Below, piece after piece: positions 9,223-19,704 of a DNA stretch of 64,000 bases. Under the pieces are notes generated by a model. That model was not told the DNA's origin. It made no database searches and saw nothing but the letters and a program-made list of their open reading frames with translations. Numbering within the stretch: the first letter of the stretch is position 1; every line of letters begins with the position of its first letter. The translations under genes and the position numbers were made by a program. Source of the DNA: an uncultured Phocaeicola sp. (GTDB lineage: Bacteria > Bacteroidota > Bacteroidia > Bacteroidales > Bacteroidaceae); assembly GCA_948579315.1 (NCBI GenBank), contig CAPAOL010000012.1:1-64000 (forward strand), in the 5' to 3' direction.

Positions 9223-10083
9223 ATGTCTGGTCTGCCCTGTAATGAAAGGATGGATTGTACCCAATGCCCTAAAGCAGTGGAGAACAGCATCCATTACACA
9301 CATAACAAAAAAGGTTTCCACTTACCCCCACATAAGTGTGAAACCAATATTTTATTTTTCTTACTCAAAGGTCAAATATTAATCAATAGTGAAGAATATG
9401 CCGGAACCATCATCAATTCCGGAGAATTTGTGCTGCAAGCTATCGCATCAAAAGTGGAAATACTGGCCATGACAGACTCGGAAGGTATTCTGTACACATT
9501 TGATGACCCTAAAGCCTTCTGCTATGACCGCTATACCTATATATTGAAAAACGTGCCTCCGCCACTCATCTCCGAGCCACTGAAAATAAAGCCCGAAATA
9601 AAGCTTTTCCTTGAAGGGGTTGCTTCCTATCTGAATGCAGACAAAATTTGTAAAGAGCTGCTCGAATTCAAGCGTAAAGAACTTTATTATCTGTTGGCGC
9701 ACTATTACACAGACTATGAGCTATCTCCTGTTGTACACAGCCTATCCCAATACACCAGCAGTTTTGAATATTTCATATTAAAGCACCACAAACAAATAAA
9801 GTCCGTAGAGGAGTTCGCACAACTGGGCGGCTACAGCGTCACCACCTTCCGCCGCATTTTCAAAGCCATCTTCAACGAACCGGCCTATGAATGGATGATG
9901 AAACAGCGCAAAGAAAGTATCCTTTACCAATTGCGCTATACAGATGCTTCCATCTCCGAAATCTGCTTTGGACATGGATTTGAATCTCTCTCACATTTTT
10001 CCAACTTCTGTAAGAAGTCCTTTGGCGACTCTCCCAGAAACATCCGTAAAAAAGAAAAGGAAGAAACTTCACCCAATACATAA
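9223..10083 (+). CDS. AraC-family transcriptional regulator with N-terminal Cys cluster
   Basis: A 286-residue regulator. The C-terminal 100 residues form the double helix-turn-helix AraC domain (SVEEFAQLGGYSVTTFRRIF, then ASISEICFGHGFESLSHFSNF and the closing FGDSPRNIRK). The N-terminal half is a cupin-like sensor (FFLLKGQILINSEEYAGTI). The first residues hold a cysteine cluster (Cys6, Cys12, Cys15) and another cysteine near residue 39, which may bind a metal or sense redox; that is inference. It follows the fimbria-like locus but has its own promoter and is separated by a terminator, so control of that locus is possible but not shown. Confidence 0.9.
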   Translation: MSGLPCNERMDCTQCPKAVENSIHYTHNKKGFHLPPHKCETNILFFLLKGQILINSEEYAGTIINSGEFVLQAIASKVEILAMTDSEGILYTFDDPKAFCYDRYTYILKNVPPPLISEPLKIKPEIKLFLEGVASYLNADKICKELLEFKRKELYYLLAHYYTDYELSPVVHSLSQYTSSFEYFILKHHKQIKSVEEFAQLGGYSVTTFRRIFKAIFNEPAYEWMMKQRKESILYQLRYTDASISEICFGHGFESLSHFSNFCKKSFGDSPRNIRKKEKEETSPNT

Positions 10084-10095
10084 TTATAAAAAAAA

Positions 10096-10117
10096 TGCCC
10101 CGCCAAAAGGCAGGGCA
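10096..10117 (-). terminator. terminator of the fumarate reductase operon
   Basis: On the minus strand TGCCCTGCC and GGCGGGGCA form a hairpin with a TTTT loop and one mismatch, followed by eight Ts. It lies 30-50 bases after the stop of the iron-sulfur subunit. It may also serve the rightward regulator gene. Confidence 0.8.
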
Positions 10118-10147
10118 CTCTCAAATATCAAGTAAAACTAACCGTAA

Positions 10148-10903
10148 TTAGTCTTTCAGCTTCGCAGCAATAAATTCACGGTTCAAACGAGCAATGTTGC
10201 TGATAGAAACCAGCTTCGGACATTCTGCCTCACAAGCACGAGTGTTTGTACAGTTACCAAAGCCCAATTCATCCATTTTGCTCAACATAGCTTTCGCACG
10301 GCGTGCAGCTTCCACTTTACCTTGAGGTAACAGTGCCAACTGGCTGACCTTTGCAGAAACAAACAACATAGCAGAACCATTCTTACATGCAGCAACACAA
10401 GCACCACAACCGATACATGCAGCAGCATCCATAGCCTCATCGGCAATAGGTTTTGCAATAGGAATTGCGTTAGCGTCAGGAATACCACCGGTATTGATTG
10501 ACACGTAACCACCCGCCTGCATAATCTTGTCGTATGCGCTGCGGTCTACCATCAAGTCGCGAATTACCGGGAAACCGGCAGAACGCCAAGGCTCAACAGT
10601 AATGGTGTCACCGTCTTTGAAACGACGCATATAAATCTGGCAGGTAGTAGCACCTGTAGCAGGTCCGTGAGGATGTCCGTTGATATACATAGAGCACATA
10701 CCGCAGATACCTTCACGACAGTCGTGGTCGAATACGATAGGTTCTTTACCTTCATTGATAAGCTGCTCGTTCAAGATATCCATCATTTCCAGGAATGAGG
10801 TATCACCCGGAATATCTTTCATTTGGAAGGTATCAAAATGTCCTTTATCCTTAGGACCTTTCTGACGCCAAACTTTCAGTGTGAAACTTATATTTTTATC
10901 CAT
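10148..10903 (-). CDS. frdB: fumarate reductase/succinate dehydrogenase iron-sulfur subunit
   Basis: The 251-residue electron-transfer subunit that links the flavoprotein to the membrane cytochrome. The [2Fe-2S] ligands are visible in the plant-ferredoxin-type segment [15 protein letters not shown]. The C-terminal half carries the ferredoxin motif [14 protein letters not shown] and a later [14 protein letters not shown], providing the [4Fe-4S] and [3Fe-4S] cysteines. It is the last gene of a three-gene operon, 20 bases after the flavoprotein gene, and is followed by a strong terminator. In anaerobic Bacteroides the complex works mainly as fumarate reductase, producing succinate; the sequence alone does not fix the direction. 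Confidence 0.95.
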   Translation of the reverse strand: MDKNISFTLKVWRQKGPKDKGHFDTFQMKDIPGDTSFLEMMDILNEQLINEGKEPIVFDHDCREGICGMCSMYINGHPHGPATGATTCQIYMRRFKDGDTITVEPWRSAGFPVIRDLMVDRSAYDKIMQAGGYVSINTGGIPDANAIPIAKPIADEAMDAAACIGCGACVAACKNGSAMLFVSAKVSQLALLPQGKVEAARRAKAMLSKMDELGFGNCTNTRACEAECPKLVSISNIARLNREFIAAKLKD

Positions 10904-10923
10904 GATTTCTATACAATTAATAA

Positions 10924-12888
10924 TTAAGACTTATAGTTACGAGTTTGAACCTTAACGAACTGATAGTTCAAATCTTCCTTGATCAATTCGGGTTCTTTTC
11001 CTTCACCTGTGTATTTCCAGCAAGCTACATACGAGAACTTGTCATCGTGACGAAGCGCTTCACCCTCCGGAGTCTGGTGTTCTTCACGGAAGTGACCACC
11101 ACAAGATTCCTCACGGTTCAATGCATCGTAAGCCATCAGCTCACCGATTTCGATGAAATCAGCCAGGCGGATTGCCTTTTCAAGTTCCACATTCAATTCA
11201 TTAGCTTCACCCGGAATGCGAAGGTCGCTCCAGAAGGTCTTTCTTACTTCTTTCAGTTTAGCCAGAGCAGTAGTCAAAGATTCCTTGGTACGTCCCATAC
11301 CTACGAAGTCCCACATGATGTGACCCAGTTCCTTGTGAATAGAGTCTACCGAACGATGACCCTTGATATTCATCAGTTTCTGGATCTTATCGTTTACAGC
11401 CTTTTCGGCAGCCACAAATTCAGGAAGGTCTGTCGAGAAACGGGGAACCTGAATCTGGTCTGACAAATAGTTCTGGATAGTATAAGGCAATACGAAGTAA
11501 CCGTCAGCCAATCCCTGCATCAATGCAGATGCACCCAAACGGTTTGCACCGTGGTCAGAGAAGTTAGCTTCACCGATAGCATACAAGCCCTTGATAGAAG
11601 TCATCAGTTCATAGTCAACCCAGATACCACCCATCGTATAGTGGATAGCCGGGAATATCATCATCGGAGTCTTGTACGGATTTTCGTCAGTGATTTCTTC
11701 GTACATATCGAACAAGTTACCGTAACGGGCACGAACTACATCTTCACCCAGACGGTCGATAGCGTATTTAAAGTCAAGGAATACGGCCAGACCTGTGTTG
11801 TTCACACCGAAACCGGCGTCGCAACGTTCTTTCGCAGCACGTGAAGCAACGTCACGGGGAACCAGGTTACCGAATGCCGGATAACGGCGTTCCAAGTAGA
11901 AGTCACGGTCTGCATCAGGAATATCGGTCGGTTTCTTAGTTCCTGCCTGCAATGCCTTGGCATCTTCCAGCTTTTTCGGAACCCAGATACGTCCGTCATT
12001 ACGCAATGACTCGGACATCAAAGTCAGTTTAGACTGCTTGTCACCGTGTACAGGGATACAGGTCGGGTGGATCTGTGCAAAGCAAGGATTGGCAAAGTAA
12101 GCACCTTTGCGGTAAACCTGCATAGCAGCCGAACCATTTGACGCCATAGCGTTGGTAGACAAGAAGTAAGTATTACCATAACCGCCGGTACCGATAACTA
12201 CCGCATGGGCAGCGAAACGTTCAATCTTACCTGTAACCAAATTACGGGCGATGATACCACGGGCGCGTTCCACACCTTCGTTATCCTTAATCAGCACAAC
12301 GTCCAACATCTCATAACGAGTGTACAACTTCACGTTACCACGCTGAACTTCACGGCTCAATGCAGAATAAGCACCCAGCAACAACTGCTGTCCGGTTTGA
12401 CCGCGGGCATAGAATGTACGTGATACCTGAGCACCACCGAATGAACGGTTATCCAGCAAACCACCGTATTCGCGAGCGAAAGGAACACCTTGAGCTACGC
12501 ACTGGTCGATGATAGCATTTGACACTTCGGCCAGACGATAAACGTTAGCTTCGCGTGCACGGTAGTCACCACCTTTGATTGTATCGTAGAAAAGACGGTA
12601 AACAGAGTCACCATCATTTTGATAATTCTTAGCAGCATTGATACCTCCCTGTGCAGCAATAGAGTGTGCACGACGGGGAGAGTCCTGGATACAGAAGTTT
12701 AATACCTTGAAACCCAGAGCACCCAGTGAAGCAGCAGCCGAAGCACCTGCCAAACCGGTACCTACCACAATAATGTCAAGACGACGTTTGTTGGCAGGGT
12801 TTACCAATTTTTGATGAGCTTTATAATTGGTCCATTTCTCGGCTAAAGCGCCTTCAGGAATTTTAGAATCTATAGTAGCCATATTCAT
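10924..12888 (-). CDS. frdA: fumarate reductase/succinate dehydrogenase flavoprotein subunit
   Basis: The 654-residue FAD-bearing catalytic subunit that interconverts fumarate and succinate. The FAD-binding Rossmann motif [19 protein letters not shown] comes early, followed by [13 protein letters not shown] and the covalent FAD-histidine region RRAHSIAAQ. The active-site stretch includes HPTCIPVHG and [12 protein letters not shown], and [14 protein letters not shown] lies near the C-terminal part. The size matches the larger Wolinella/Bacillus-type flavoproteins. Two adjacent starts exist (12888 and 12882, MNMAT). It is the middle gene of the operon, 28 bases after the cytochrome gene. Confidence 0.96.
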   Translation of the reverse strand: MNMATIDSKIPEGALAEKWTNYKAHQKLVNPANKRRLDIIVVGTGLAGASAAASLGALGFKVLNFCIQDSPRRAHSIAAQGGINAAKNYQNDGDSVYRLFYDTIKGGDYRAREANVYRLAEVSNAIIDQCVAQGVPFAREYGGLLDNRSFGGAQVSRTFYARGQTGQQLLLGAYSALSREVQRGNVKLYTRYEMLDVVLIKDNEGVERARGIIARNLVTGKIERFAAHAVVIGTGGYGNTYFLSTNAMASNGSAAMQVYRKGAYFANPCFAQIHPTCIPVHGDKQSKLTLMSESLRNDGRIWVPKKLEDAKALQAGTKKPTDIPDADRDFYLERRYPAFGNLVPRDVASRAAKERCDAGFGVNNTGLAVFLDFKYAIDRLGEDVVRARYGNLFDMYEEITDENPYKTPMMIFPAIHYTMGGIWVDYELMTSIKGLYAIGEANFSDHGANRLGASALMQGLADGYFVLPYTIQNYLSDQIQVPRFSTDLPEFVAAEKAVNDKIQKLMNIKGHRSVDSIHKELGHIMWDFVGMGRTKESLTTALAKLKEVRKTFWSDLRIPGEANELNVELEKAIRLADFIEIGELMAYDALNREESCGGHFREEHQTPEGEALRHDDKFSYVACWKYTGEGKEPELIKEDLNYQFVKVQTRNYKS

Positions 12889-12916
12889 TTACAATTTTAT
12901 CATTTACAATTTACGA

Positions 12917-13603
12917 TTAGCAAGCACCACAAGCGAGTGATTTCACGAAGTAGATAACGACTACTGCTGCAAAACCAAGAACTACCAAAGTAGAGTAGAT
13001 GTTACCAATAGTCTTCCAACGCTCGAACCAGATTTTATTGCTCCAGCCCAAAGTCTGCAAAGCACTCCAGAATCCGTGAGTCAGGTGGAACCACAAAGCT
13101 GCTAACCAAATGAGGTAAAGCACTGTAAATACAGGGCATCCGAATGTTTCACGAATGTAAGCGGCACCGTCTGTAGGACCGAATGCGCCCAAATCATGAA
13201 CACCGATAATTTCGGCAAACTGCATTTTGTACCAGAAATTGGCAAAATGAAGAGCCAATCCGGCAATGACAACAATACCCAGGACAAGCATGTTCTGAGA
13301 TGCCCATTCCACAGTTTTAGGTTTAACGTTCACTGCATAACGTTCGCTACCGCGAGCTGCACGGTTCTGCATGGTCAACCAGAAAGCGTAGATGATGTGA
13401 ATTACAAACAGAGCAGCCAGCCCGGCAGTTGCAACCAACGCGTACCAGTTAGCTCCCAAGAATTCACAAATCATGTTGTAAGCATCTTCCGAGAAGAGCG
13501 CAACAAGGTTCATCGCCATGTGAAACGTCAGAAACAGGACAAGGGCGATACCTGTGACACTCATCACCACTTTCCTTCCAATAGATGAATTACTTAACCA
13601 CAT
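12917..13603 (-). CDS. frdC: succinate dehydrogenase/fumarate reductase cytochrome b subunit
   Basis: A 228-residue integral membrane protein with five predicted transmembrane helices. It resembles the single-subunit di-heme cytochromes b of the B-type complexes, with histidines in the helices (LTFHMAMNLVAL, FVIHIIYAFW, LHFANFWYK, WFHLTHGFWSALQTLGW). It anchors the FrdAB subunits and exchanges electrons with menaquinone. It is the first gene of the operon and has a strong promoter 70 bases upstream. The short C-terminal tail ends ACGAC. Confidence 0.94.
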   Translation of the reverse strand: MWLSNSSIGRKVVMSVTGIALVLFLTFHMAMNLVALFSEDAYNMICEFLGANWYALVATAGLAALFVIHIIYAFWLTMQNRAARGSERYAVNVKPKTVEWASQNMLVLGIVVIAGLALHFANFWYKMQFAEIIGVHDLGAFGPTDGAAYIRETFGCPVFTVLYLIWLAALWFHLTHGFWSALQTLGWSNKIWFERWKTIGNIYSTLVVLGFAAVVVIYFVKSLACGAC

Positions 13604-13672
13604 AAATGATTGAATTTAAATTATTTAATTGTTAGAACTAAAAATTCTGTTAAAAGCTGTGTATTCACGATG

Positions 13673-13703
13673 CAAAAGTAAAGGAATTCTAGCGATAATA
13701 CAA
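13673..13703 (-). promoter_or_regulatory. promoter of the fumarate reductase operon
   Basis: On the minus strand a -33 TTG (13703-13701) and a -7 TACTTTTG (13680-13673) are spaced by exactly 20 bases, the optimal arrangement. The ATG is at 13603. Confidence 0.78.
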
Positions 13704-13763
13704 GGAATTATGGAAATTATTCTTTAATTCGGGGAAGGGTAAATGCGAATTACATTATTTTCC

Positions 13764-13771
13764 TATCTTTG
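13764..13771 (+). promoter_or_regulatory. -7 promoter box of the PAP2 gene
   Basis: TATCTTTG matches TAnnTTTG, 22 bases before the ATG at 13794. No clear -33 element was seen. Confidence 0.55.
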
Positions 13772-13793
13772 CACTGAACAAATGCCAAACTAA

Positions 13794-14405
13794 ATGAAAC
13801 GCCAAAGGATTATTTTTCTTATACTGACAGCCTGTTTTACATTCAGCCTCAGCGCACAGAATATAGACATCAACACGTTGAAAACCATCAACCGATGGGA
13901 TGTACACGGACTGAGCCGCGGATTGTCCGCTAGCGGAGTGATTCTACCCGTAGGAATACCTACAGCCATGGGACTCTATGCATTGATAAAAAAAGACCAG
14001 CCGATGCTGAAAGATGCCATTTACATAGGAACCAGTGTGATTGAAGCAGTGGGGATTACATACGCCGCCAAACATATAATAGGTCGTGACCGGCCTTTTG
14101 TAAAGTATCCGGATAAGATTCATGCATACGGAGCACCGGATGCCGATAGTCCGTCATTCCCTTCAGGACACACTGCGGCAGCTTTTTCTTTAGCCACCTC
14201 ACTCTCCATCACTTATCCTAAGTGGTATGTTATCGCCCCTTCAGCCGTATGGGCTTGCGGAGTAGGGTTTGCCCGGATGAACCAAGGGGTGCACTATCCC
14301 AGTGATGTAGTGGCAGGAGCCGCTATCGGAGTAGGATGTGCTTTCGTGAACGTGTATGTGAACCGATGGCTGAATAAGGTGTTGTTCGGGAGACAGATAA
14401 AGTGA
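13794..14405 (+). CDS. PAP2-family membrane phosphatase
   Basis: A 203-residue acid phosphatase of the PAP2 superfamily with an N-terminal signal or signal-anchor segment (MKRQRIIFLILTACFTFSLS) and further hydrophobic stretches. The three catalytic motifs are visible: GRDRPFVKYP (KxxxxxxRP-like part), SFPSGHTAAAF (PSGH) and FARMNQGVHYPSDVVAG (SRxxxxxHxxxD-like). The substrate may be a lipid phosphate such as undecaprenyl pyrophosphate or phosphatidylglycerol phosphate; sequence does not discriminate. It is a single gene with its own -7 box, facing the leftward S41 protease gene. Confidence 0.9.
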   Translation: MKRQRIIFLILTACFTFSLSAQNIDINTLKTINRWDVHGLSRGLSASGVILPVGIPTAMGLYALIKKDQPMLKDAIYIGTSVIEAVGITYAAKHIIGRDRPFVKYPDKIHAYGAPDADSPSFPSGHTAAAFSLATSLSITYPKWYVIAPSAVWACGVGFARMNQGVHYPSDVVAGAAIGVGCAFVNVYVNRWLNKVLFGRQIK

Positions 14406-14508
14406 TGGTTGGAAAATTATTCCACACCTAAAAGAAGACACAGCAGAAGTTTTTCAGACAACTGCAGGAGTGCAACTATGCGTCCCTGCTGTTAATATAA
14501 AGTCTTGA

Positions 14509-16110
14509 CTATCGCTTTTTCAACAGCAGCCCCTCAAAGTCCGGTTGCTCCAACAGTTCCAGCGCTTTCCTGATACTTTCATTCGCGTCATTAATGACGT
14601 GATAATATTCATTCATATCCCATAAATCACGGGCTATCAATGCTTTCATCTGCAACCTCAGCAGAGACAGGGCCTTTTGATACTCTTCTTCATTATATTC
14701 CACTCCCATCTCCTTGCCGGTAGCAACCAGTTGTGCCAACATATCCGGAGTCACTTCAAAACGTTTGTAGAACTCATTGAAAGTCTTGTATTTGCCCAGC
14801 CACTCTTTACGATGGGCATCAATAAAATGGAAATGAGCTTTCATCAACGCTCCTTTATCACGCAACTGACGATGGTATTTAGTATAGAGAGTCGTATCAA
14901 TCGGCACAAAATAATCGGGCATGATCCCTCCGCCACCATATACCGTACGGGCCAACCTATGAGTCTTGAACTTCAGTGAATCCGGAAAGTGGATGCTGTC
15001 TTCACTCATCATTTCTCCTTTATTATAACGGTCTATCAGGTCTTCATTATACTTTTCAATGCTCTCGTAAGGTTTCTGGATACAACGTCCGGCAGGCGTA
15101 TAATAGCGGGCCACCGTCAGACGGATCATCGAACCGTCCGGCAAATCAATGGGACGCTGCACCAAGCCTTTACCAAAACTGCGCCGGCCCACAACAACTC
15201 CTCTGTCCCAATCCTGAACAGCTCCGGTCACAATCTCACTGGCAGAAGCAGAAAATTCATCAACCAATACCATCAGACGACCGTTCTGAAACTCGCCCGT
15301 ACCTTTGGCAAAAAACTCGCTACGAGGATTGCGACGGCCCTCCGTATAGACAATCAGTTCCTTTTTACCCAAAAATTCATTGGCAATATCGATAGCAGCA
15401 TTCAAATACCCCCCGCCATTGCCCTGCAAATCAAGAATCAAGTCTTTCATTCCTTTCTTCTGCAACCCGGTCAGCGCTTTCTTGAACTCCTCATGGGTAG
15501 TGGCGGCAAAACGGTTGATACGAATATAACCGATCTTATCTTTAATCATATAGGAAGCATCCAGGCTGTAAACAGGTATTTTATCCCTTTTCACCGTAAA
15601 GGGGAGCAGTTCCTTCACCCCTCGGCGAAGTATTTTCAGATTCACTTTTGAATCTTTAGGACCACGGAGACGACGCATAATATCCTCGGTACTCATCTTT
15701 ACACCGGCTATCAGCGTATCTTCCACCATGACGATACGATCACCGGCCAGAATACCGACTTTTTCGGACGGTCCGCCCGATACAGGTTGTATCACCAGCA
15801 AAGTGTCCTCCGCCATATTAAACTGTATACCGATACCTTCGAAGTTTCCCTGCAACGGCTCGTTCATTCTCTTCACTTCCTCCGGATCAGAATAGGTAGA
15901 ATGAGGATCAAGCTGCTCCAGCATTTTTACGATAGCTTCTTCCACCAGCTTTCCCTCATTGACTTCGTCTACATAAAGATTGGCAATGGCAAATTCCGCC
16001 AGTTGCAACTTACGTGCCGGAGAATTCAGGAATTTACTCTCCTGAGCCTGTGCGGCTACGATAGAAAAAAAGCAGGCAATCAAGCCTGCAAAATACATAG
16101 TATATTTCAT
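14509..16110 (-). CDS. S41-family C-terminal processing peptidase
   Basis: A 533-residue exported serine protease of the CTP/Tsp type. A signal peptide (MKYTMYFAGLIACFFSIVAAQA) leads into a helical region and a PDZ domain (about 90-175, GIGIQFNMAEDTLLVIQPV). The S41 core follows, with the catalytic serine in DEFSASASEIVTGAV and the lysine in RSFGKGLVQ. A C-terminal helical extension of about 130 residues follows the core. It degrades or trims periplasmic proteins recognised by their C-termini. It starts 2 bases after coaD stops and is probably co-transcribed with it and parE. Confidence 0.93.
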   Translation of the reverse strand: MKYTMYFAGLIACFFSIVAAQAQESKFLNSPARKLQLAEFAIANLYVDEVNEGKLVEEAIVKMLEQLDPHSTYSDPEEVKRMNEPLQGNFEGIGIQFNMAEDTLLVIQPVSGGPSEKVGILAGDRIVMVEDTLIAGVKMSTEDIMRRLRGPKDSKVNLKILRRGVKELLPFTVKRDKIPVYSLDASYMIKDKIGYIRINRFAATTHEEFKKALTGLQKKGMKDLILDLQGNGGGYLNAAIDIANEFLGKKELIVYTEGRRNPRSEFFAKGTGEFQNGRLMVLVDEFSASASEIVTGAVQDWDRGVVVGRRSFGKGLVQRPIDLPDGSMIRLTVARYYTPAGRCIQKPYESIEKYNEDLIDRYNKGEMMSEDSIHFPDSLKFKTHRLARTVYGGGGIMPDYFVPIDTTLYTKYHRQLRDKGALMKAHFHFIDAHRKEWLGKYKTFNEFYKRFEVTPDMLAQLVATGKEMGVEYNEEEYQKALSLLRLQMKALIARDLWDMNEYYHVINDANESIRKALELLEQPDFEGLLLKKR

Positions 16111-16112
16111 GG

Positions 16113-16568
16113 TCAGTCTATTTTCATTCCTTCAGGCAAGAATGGCGTCACATCTTTGCCAAACTGCAACAATTCTCTTACAATCGTAGAGCTGATAGAG
16201 GTTAGTTCCGGCTCCGTAAACAACAGAATCGTTTCTATTCCGGCCAGTTTCCGGTTGATATCGGCTATAGTTTCCTCATATTCAAAATCGTGTACGGTAC
16301 GGATACCACGAACAATGAACTGCGCCTCCTTAGCTCGGGCAAAGTCAATGGTCAGACAATCATAAGCATCGACCTTTACCCGGGGATCATCCGCAAAAAG
16401 TTTCTCGATCATCTCCACTCGTTTCTCTGTAGGAAACCAAGTTTTCTTATTCTCATTGATACCGATGCCGATCACCACTTCGTCCATAAAAGTCAACGCT
16501 CTCTTCACGACCGAATAATGACCGATGGTAAAAGGATCAAAGGTTCCCGGAAATATCGCTCTTCTCAT
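16113..16568 (-). CDS. coaD: phosphopantetheine adenylyltransferase
   Basis: CoaD of 151 residues, catalysing the ATP-dependent formation of dephospho-CoA from 4'-phosphopantetheine, the penultimate step of coenzyme A synthesis. The nucleotidyltransferase motif [14 protein letters not shown], the [12 protein letters not shown] loop and [16 protein letters not shown] are all present. The ATG at 16568 is chosen because the family starts directly with the [11 protein letters not shown] strand. A GTG at 16589 overlapping the parE stop is the alternative and would add seven residues. It sits between parE and the S41 protease on one leftward transcript. Confidence 0.95.
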   Translation of the reverse strand: MRRAIFPGTFDPFTIGHYSVVKRALTFMDEVVIGIGINENKKTWFPTEKRVEMIEKLFADDPRVKVDAYDCLTIDFARAKEAQFIVRGIRTVHDFEYEETIADINRKLAGIETILLFTEPELTSISSTIVRELLQFGKDVTPFLPEGMKID

Positions 16569-16585
16569 ATTTTTTAGTGATTCAC

Positions 16586-18463
16586 TCACGCAATATCTTC
16601 TTCTACAACAAGGTTATCTATAATAAAATTCTGACGTTCCATCGTGTTCTTACCCATGTAGAACTCCAGTAATTCCTTTACCAGATCAGTCTTGCGGAGG
16701 GAAACTTGCTCCAAACGCATATCTTTGCCGATAAAGTGCTTGAATTCATCGGGTGAAATCTCTCCCAAACCTTTGAACCGTGTGATTTCGGGATTGGGGC
16801 TTAACCGTTCGATTGCGGCAACCCGTTCTTCTTCCGAATAACAATATACCGTTTCATAAACTCCTTTCTTGCGGTTACGGACACGGAACAAAGGAGTCTG
16901 AAGGATATATACATGACCTTTCTTTATCAAATCGGGGAAGAATTGCAGGAAGAAGGTAATCAGCAACAAACGGATGTGCATACCGTCCACATCGGCATCT
17001 GTTGCCACAATCACTTTGTTATATCGTAATCCTTCCATACCGTCCTCTATGTTCAGAGCAGCCTGAAGCAAGTTAAACTCTTCATTCTCATATACAATCT
17101 TCTTGGTCAGCCCGTAAGAATTCAACGGCTTACCACGCAAACTGAATACTGCCTGAGTATTTACATCACGGCTCTTGGTGATAGAACCGCTCGCCGAGTC
17201 ACCCTCGGTAATGAAAATGCAGCTTTCCTCCTTCTTGTCTCCTTTGGCATCATTCAGGTGAAAACGGCAGTCACGCAACTTACGGTTATGAAGATTTGCC
17301 TTTTTGGCACGTTCACGTGCCAGTTTGGTCACTCCGGCTATAGCCTTACGCTCTTTCTCCGATTCTTGAATCTTCTGCAACATCACATCGGCCACATCCG
17401 TATGTTTGTGCAGATAGTTATCGACCTCAGTCTTTACAAAATCACCTACAAACTTATTAACGGTAGGACCACCGGGAGCCATATTGGTAGAGCCCAGCTT
17501 GATTTTAGTCTGACTTTCGAACAACGGTTCCTCCACATTAACGGCAATGGCAGCTACCAATCCGTTACGGATATCGGCATAGTCCATATTCTTGTTGAAA
17601 TATTCCTTGATGGTACGGGCCATATGCTCTTTGAAAGCACTTTGATGCGTACCTCCCTGCGTGGTGTGCTGTCCGTTGACAAAAGAGTAATACTCCTCAC
17701 CATACTGGCCGGTATGCGTAAAAGCGATCTCGATATCTTCTCCTTTCAAGTGGATGATGGGATATAATCCCACAGCCGTCATGTTGTCGTTAAGCAAGTC
17801 CACCAACCCGTTACGGGACAGGATACGCTGACCGTTATAGATAATGGCCAGTCCTGTATTCAGATAGGTATAGTTGCGGAGCATGGTTTCCACGAACTCC
17901 GGACGGAAACTGTAGTTCTCAAACAACAGGTTATCCGGTTCAAAGAAAATATAAGTACCGTTCTCTTCTGTTGTATCTTGTGTGGTATCCGTCAACAAGT
18001 CTCCCTTGGCAAAGGTAGCGATACGCACCTTTCCATCACGATAGCTGCGCACCTCGAAACGTGAGCTCAATGCATTGACGGCTTTCACACCGACCCCATT
18101 CAGTCCGACGCTCTTCTTGAACGCCTTGCTGTCATATTTACCTCCCGTATTCAACACACTAACAGCTTCAATGAGTTTTCCCTGCGGAATACCCCGGCCA
18201 TAATCACGCACGCTGACACGGAGATTTTCTTCAATAATAATCTCAATCTTTTTACCCGCCTGCATTTTAAATTCATCGATACTGTTATCGATAATTTCTT
18301 TCAAAAGAACGTAGATACCGTCCTCGGCATGTGATCCGTCACCCAACTTTCCAATATACATACCGGGACGGGTACGCACATGCTCCATGTCACTGAGGTG
18401 GCGGATATTATCGTCGGTATATTCTACGGCGGGATTGTTTATCAGTTCGTTGTTTTCTTCCAT
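16586..18463 (-). CDS. parE: DNA topoisomerase IV subunit B
   Basis: A 625-residue type IIA topoisomerase ATPase subunit, needed with ParC to decatenate replicated chromosomes. The GHKL ATPase motifs are clear: [20 protein letters not shown] and [15 protein letters not shown]. The TOPRIM half carries EGDSASG and [12 protein letters not shown]. Length and the lack of a GyrB-type insertion fit ParE rather than GyrB, although both genes are alike in Bacteroidales and a GyrB assignment cannot be wholly excluded without comparison. It lies 30 bases after the GNAT gene and overlaps or nearly abuts coaD. Confidence 0.9.
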   Translation of the reverse strand: MEENNELINNPAVEYTDDNIRHLSDMEHVRTRPGMYIGKLGDGSHAEDGIYVLLKEIIDNSIDEFKMQAGKKIEIIIEENLRVSVRDYGRGIPQGKLIEAVSVLNTGGKYDSKAFKKSVGLNGVGVKAVNALSSRFEVRSYRDGKVRIATFAKGDLLTDTTQDTTEENGTYIFFEPDNLLFENYSFRPEFVETMLRNYTYLNTGLAIIYNGQRILSRNGLVDLLNDNMTAVGLYPIIHLKGEDIEIAFTHTGQYGEEYYSFVNGQHTTQGGTHQSAFKEHMARTIKEYFNKNMDYADIRNGLVAAIAVNVEEPLFESQTKIKLGSTNMAPGGPTVNKFVGDFVKTEVDNYLHKHTDVADVMLQKIQESEKERKAIAGVTKLARERAKKANLHNRKLRDCRFHLNDAKGDKKEESCIFITEGDSASGSITKSRDVNTQAVFSLRGKPLNSYGLTKKIVYENEEFNLLQAALNIEDGMEGLRYNKVIVATDADVDGMHIRLLLITFFLQFFPDLIKKGHVYILQTPLFRVRNRKKGVYETVYCYSEEERVAAIERLSPNPEITRFKGLGEISPDEFKHFIGKDMRLEQVSLRKTDLVKELLEFYMGKNTMERQNFIIDNLVVEEDIA

Positions 18464-18493
18464 ATTGACTTATCACATTTTTATATATCGTTG

Positions 18494-19630
18494 TTACAGA
18501 ATACTCTTTTTATAAGCACGACGGCGTTTATGCTGCTCGGTCTTGAAATATTCCCACTGGGCCTGCACCTTTCCGTTCAGTTCCAGTTCCGGATTACTTT
18601 CGGCATACTTGAATCCCAGTTGCTGATATACGGGGATCAAGTCCGAGAATAACAAAGCATTGACACCTTTGTTCTGATACTCAGGTTTTACAGCAACCAG
18701 CAACAAATCCAACATAGGAGGATACTTATGCAGGAACAACACTTTCAACAGGTGATACCATCCCATAGGCAGCAAACGTCCCTTCGCTTTTTGTAACGCT
18801 TCGGACAGAGAAGGCATTGAAATCCCCACTGCCACCAGTTTATCTTCGGCATCGGTCACCAAGGTTACCATACGCAAATCTACAATAGGCAAATACATCT
18901 TTATATACTGGTTGATCTGTCCTTGCGACAAAGCCGAGAAACCATAAAGCGGAGCATAAGCCTCATTCATCAACTCGAATATAGCCTGTCCATATTCGGC
19001 CGCAATTTTCTTACCCGATGTATATTTCTTCACCTTCAGGTTAAACTTACGTTGAATCAAGTCACTGATACGCTTATGCTTATCAGGAATTGCATCCGGA
19101 ATATAAATTTTATATTCCACCCAATCGGCATCCTTCTCGAATCCCAACTTCTCCATATGCTGTGGGTAATAAGGATAATTATAGATAGTCGCCATGGTGC
19201 TCAACTGGTCGAATCCTTCTACCAGCATACCCTCCGCATCAAAGTCGGTAAAGCCTAAAGGCCCCTGAATGGTATCCATACCTTTTGATTTACCCCATTG
19301 GGCTACTGCATCCAACAAGGCACGTGATATTTCGATATCATCCAGAAAATCGATCCATCCGAAACGAACTTCTTTTTTATTCCAAGTCTCGTTTGCGCGT
19401 TTATTTATAATCCCTGCAATACGTCCTACCACCTTGTTATCCTTATATGCCAGAAAATACTCCGCCTCACAAAACTCGAAAGCGGCATTCTTCTTCGGGC
19501 TGAACGTATTCAGCATATCATCGTACAAATCGGGTACGGAATAGGGATTCTCTTTGTATAACTCGTAGTTGAACCGTATAAACGTCTTTAGTTCTTTCTT
19601 TGAACTGACTTTTTTAATGGTAATAGCCAT
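18494..19630 (-). CDS. GNAT-like N-acetyltransferase family protein
   Basis: A 378-residue protein conserved in Bacteroidales, with N-terminal FIRFNYELYKENPYSVPDLYDD and a C-terminal GNAT-like acetyl-CoA binding pattern (LLVAVKPEYQNKGVNALLF, followed by QQLGFKYAESNPE). The two halves may represent two GNAT-like lobes. The substrate is unknown. It is the first gene of the likely GNAT-parE-coaD-S41 transcript, with a near-consensus -7 TATCTTTA about 35 bases upstream of the start. Confidence 0.75.
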   Translation of the reverse strand: MAITIKKVSSKKELKTFIRFNYELYKENPYSVPDLYDDMLNTFSPKKNAAFEFCEAEYFLAYKDNKVVGRIAGIINKRANETWNKKEVRFGWIDFLDDIEISRALLDAVAQWGKSKGMDTIQGPLGFTDFDAEGMLVEGFDQLSTMATIYNYPYYPQHMEKLGFEKDADWVEYKIYIPDAIPDKHKRISDLIQRKFNLKVKKYTSGKKIAAEYGQAIFELMNEAYAPLYGFSALSQGQINQYIKMYLPIVDLRMVTLVTDAEDKLVAVGISMPSLSEALQKAKGRLLPMGWYHLLKVLFLHKYPPMLDLLLVAVKPEYQNKGVNALLFSDLIPVYQQLGFKYAESNPELELNGKVQAQWEYFKTEQHKRRRAYKKSIL

Positions 19631-19704
19631 GCTGTATTTTTATAAAATTCGGGGTGTAAAGATAGAAGTTTTTTTGCAGAAAACTTATTCTTTTTATGGC
19701 TTTT

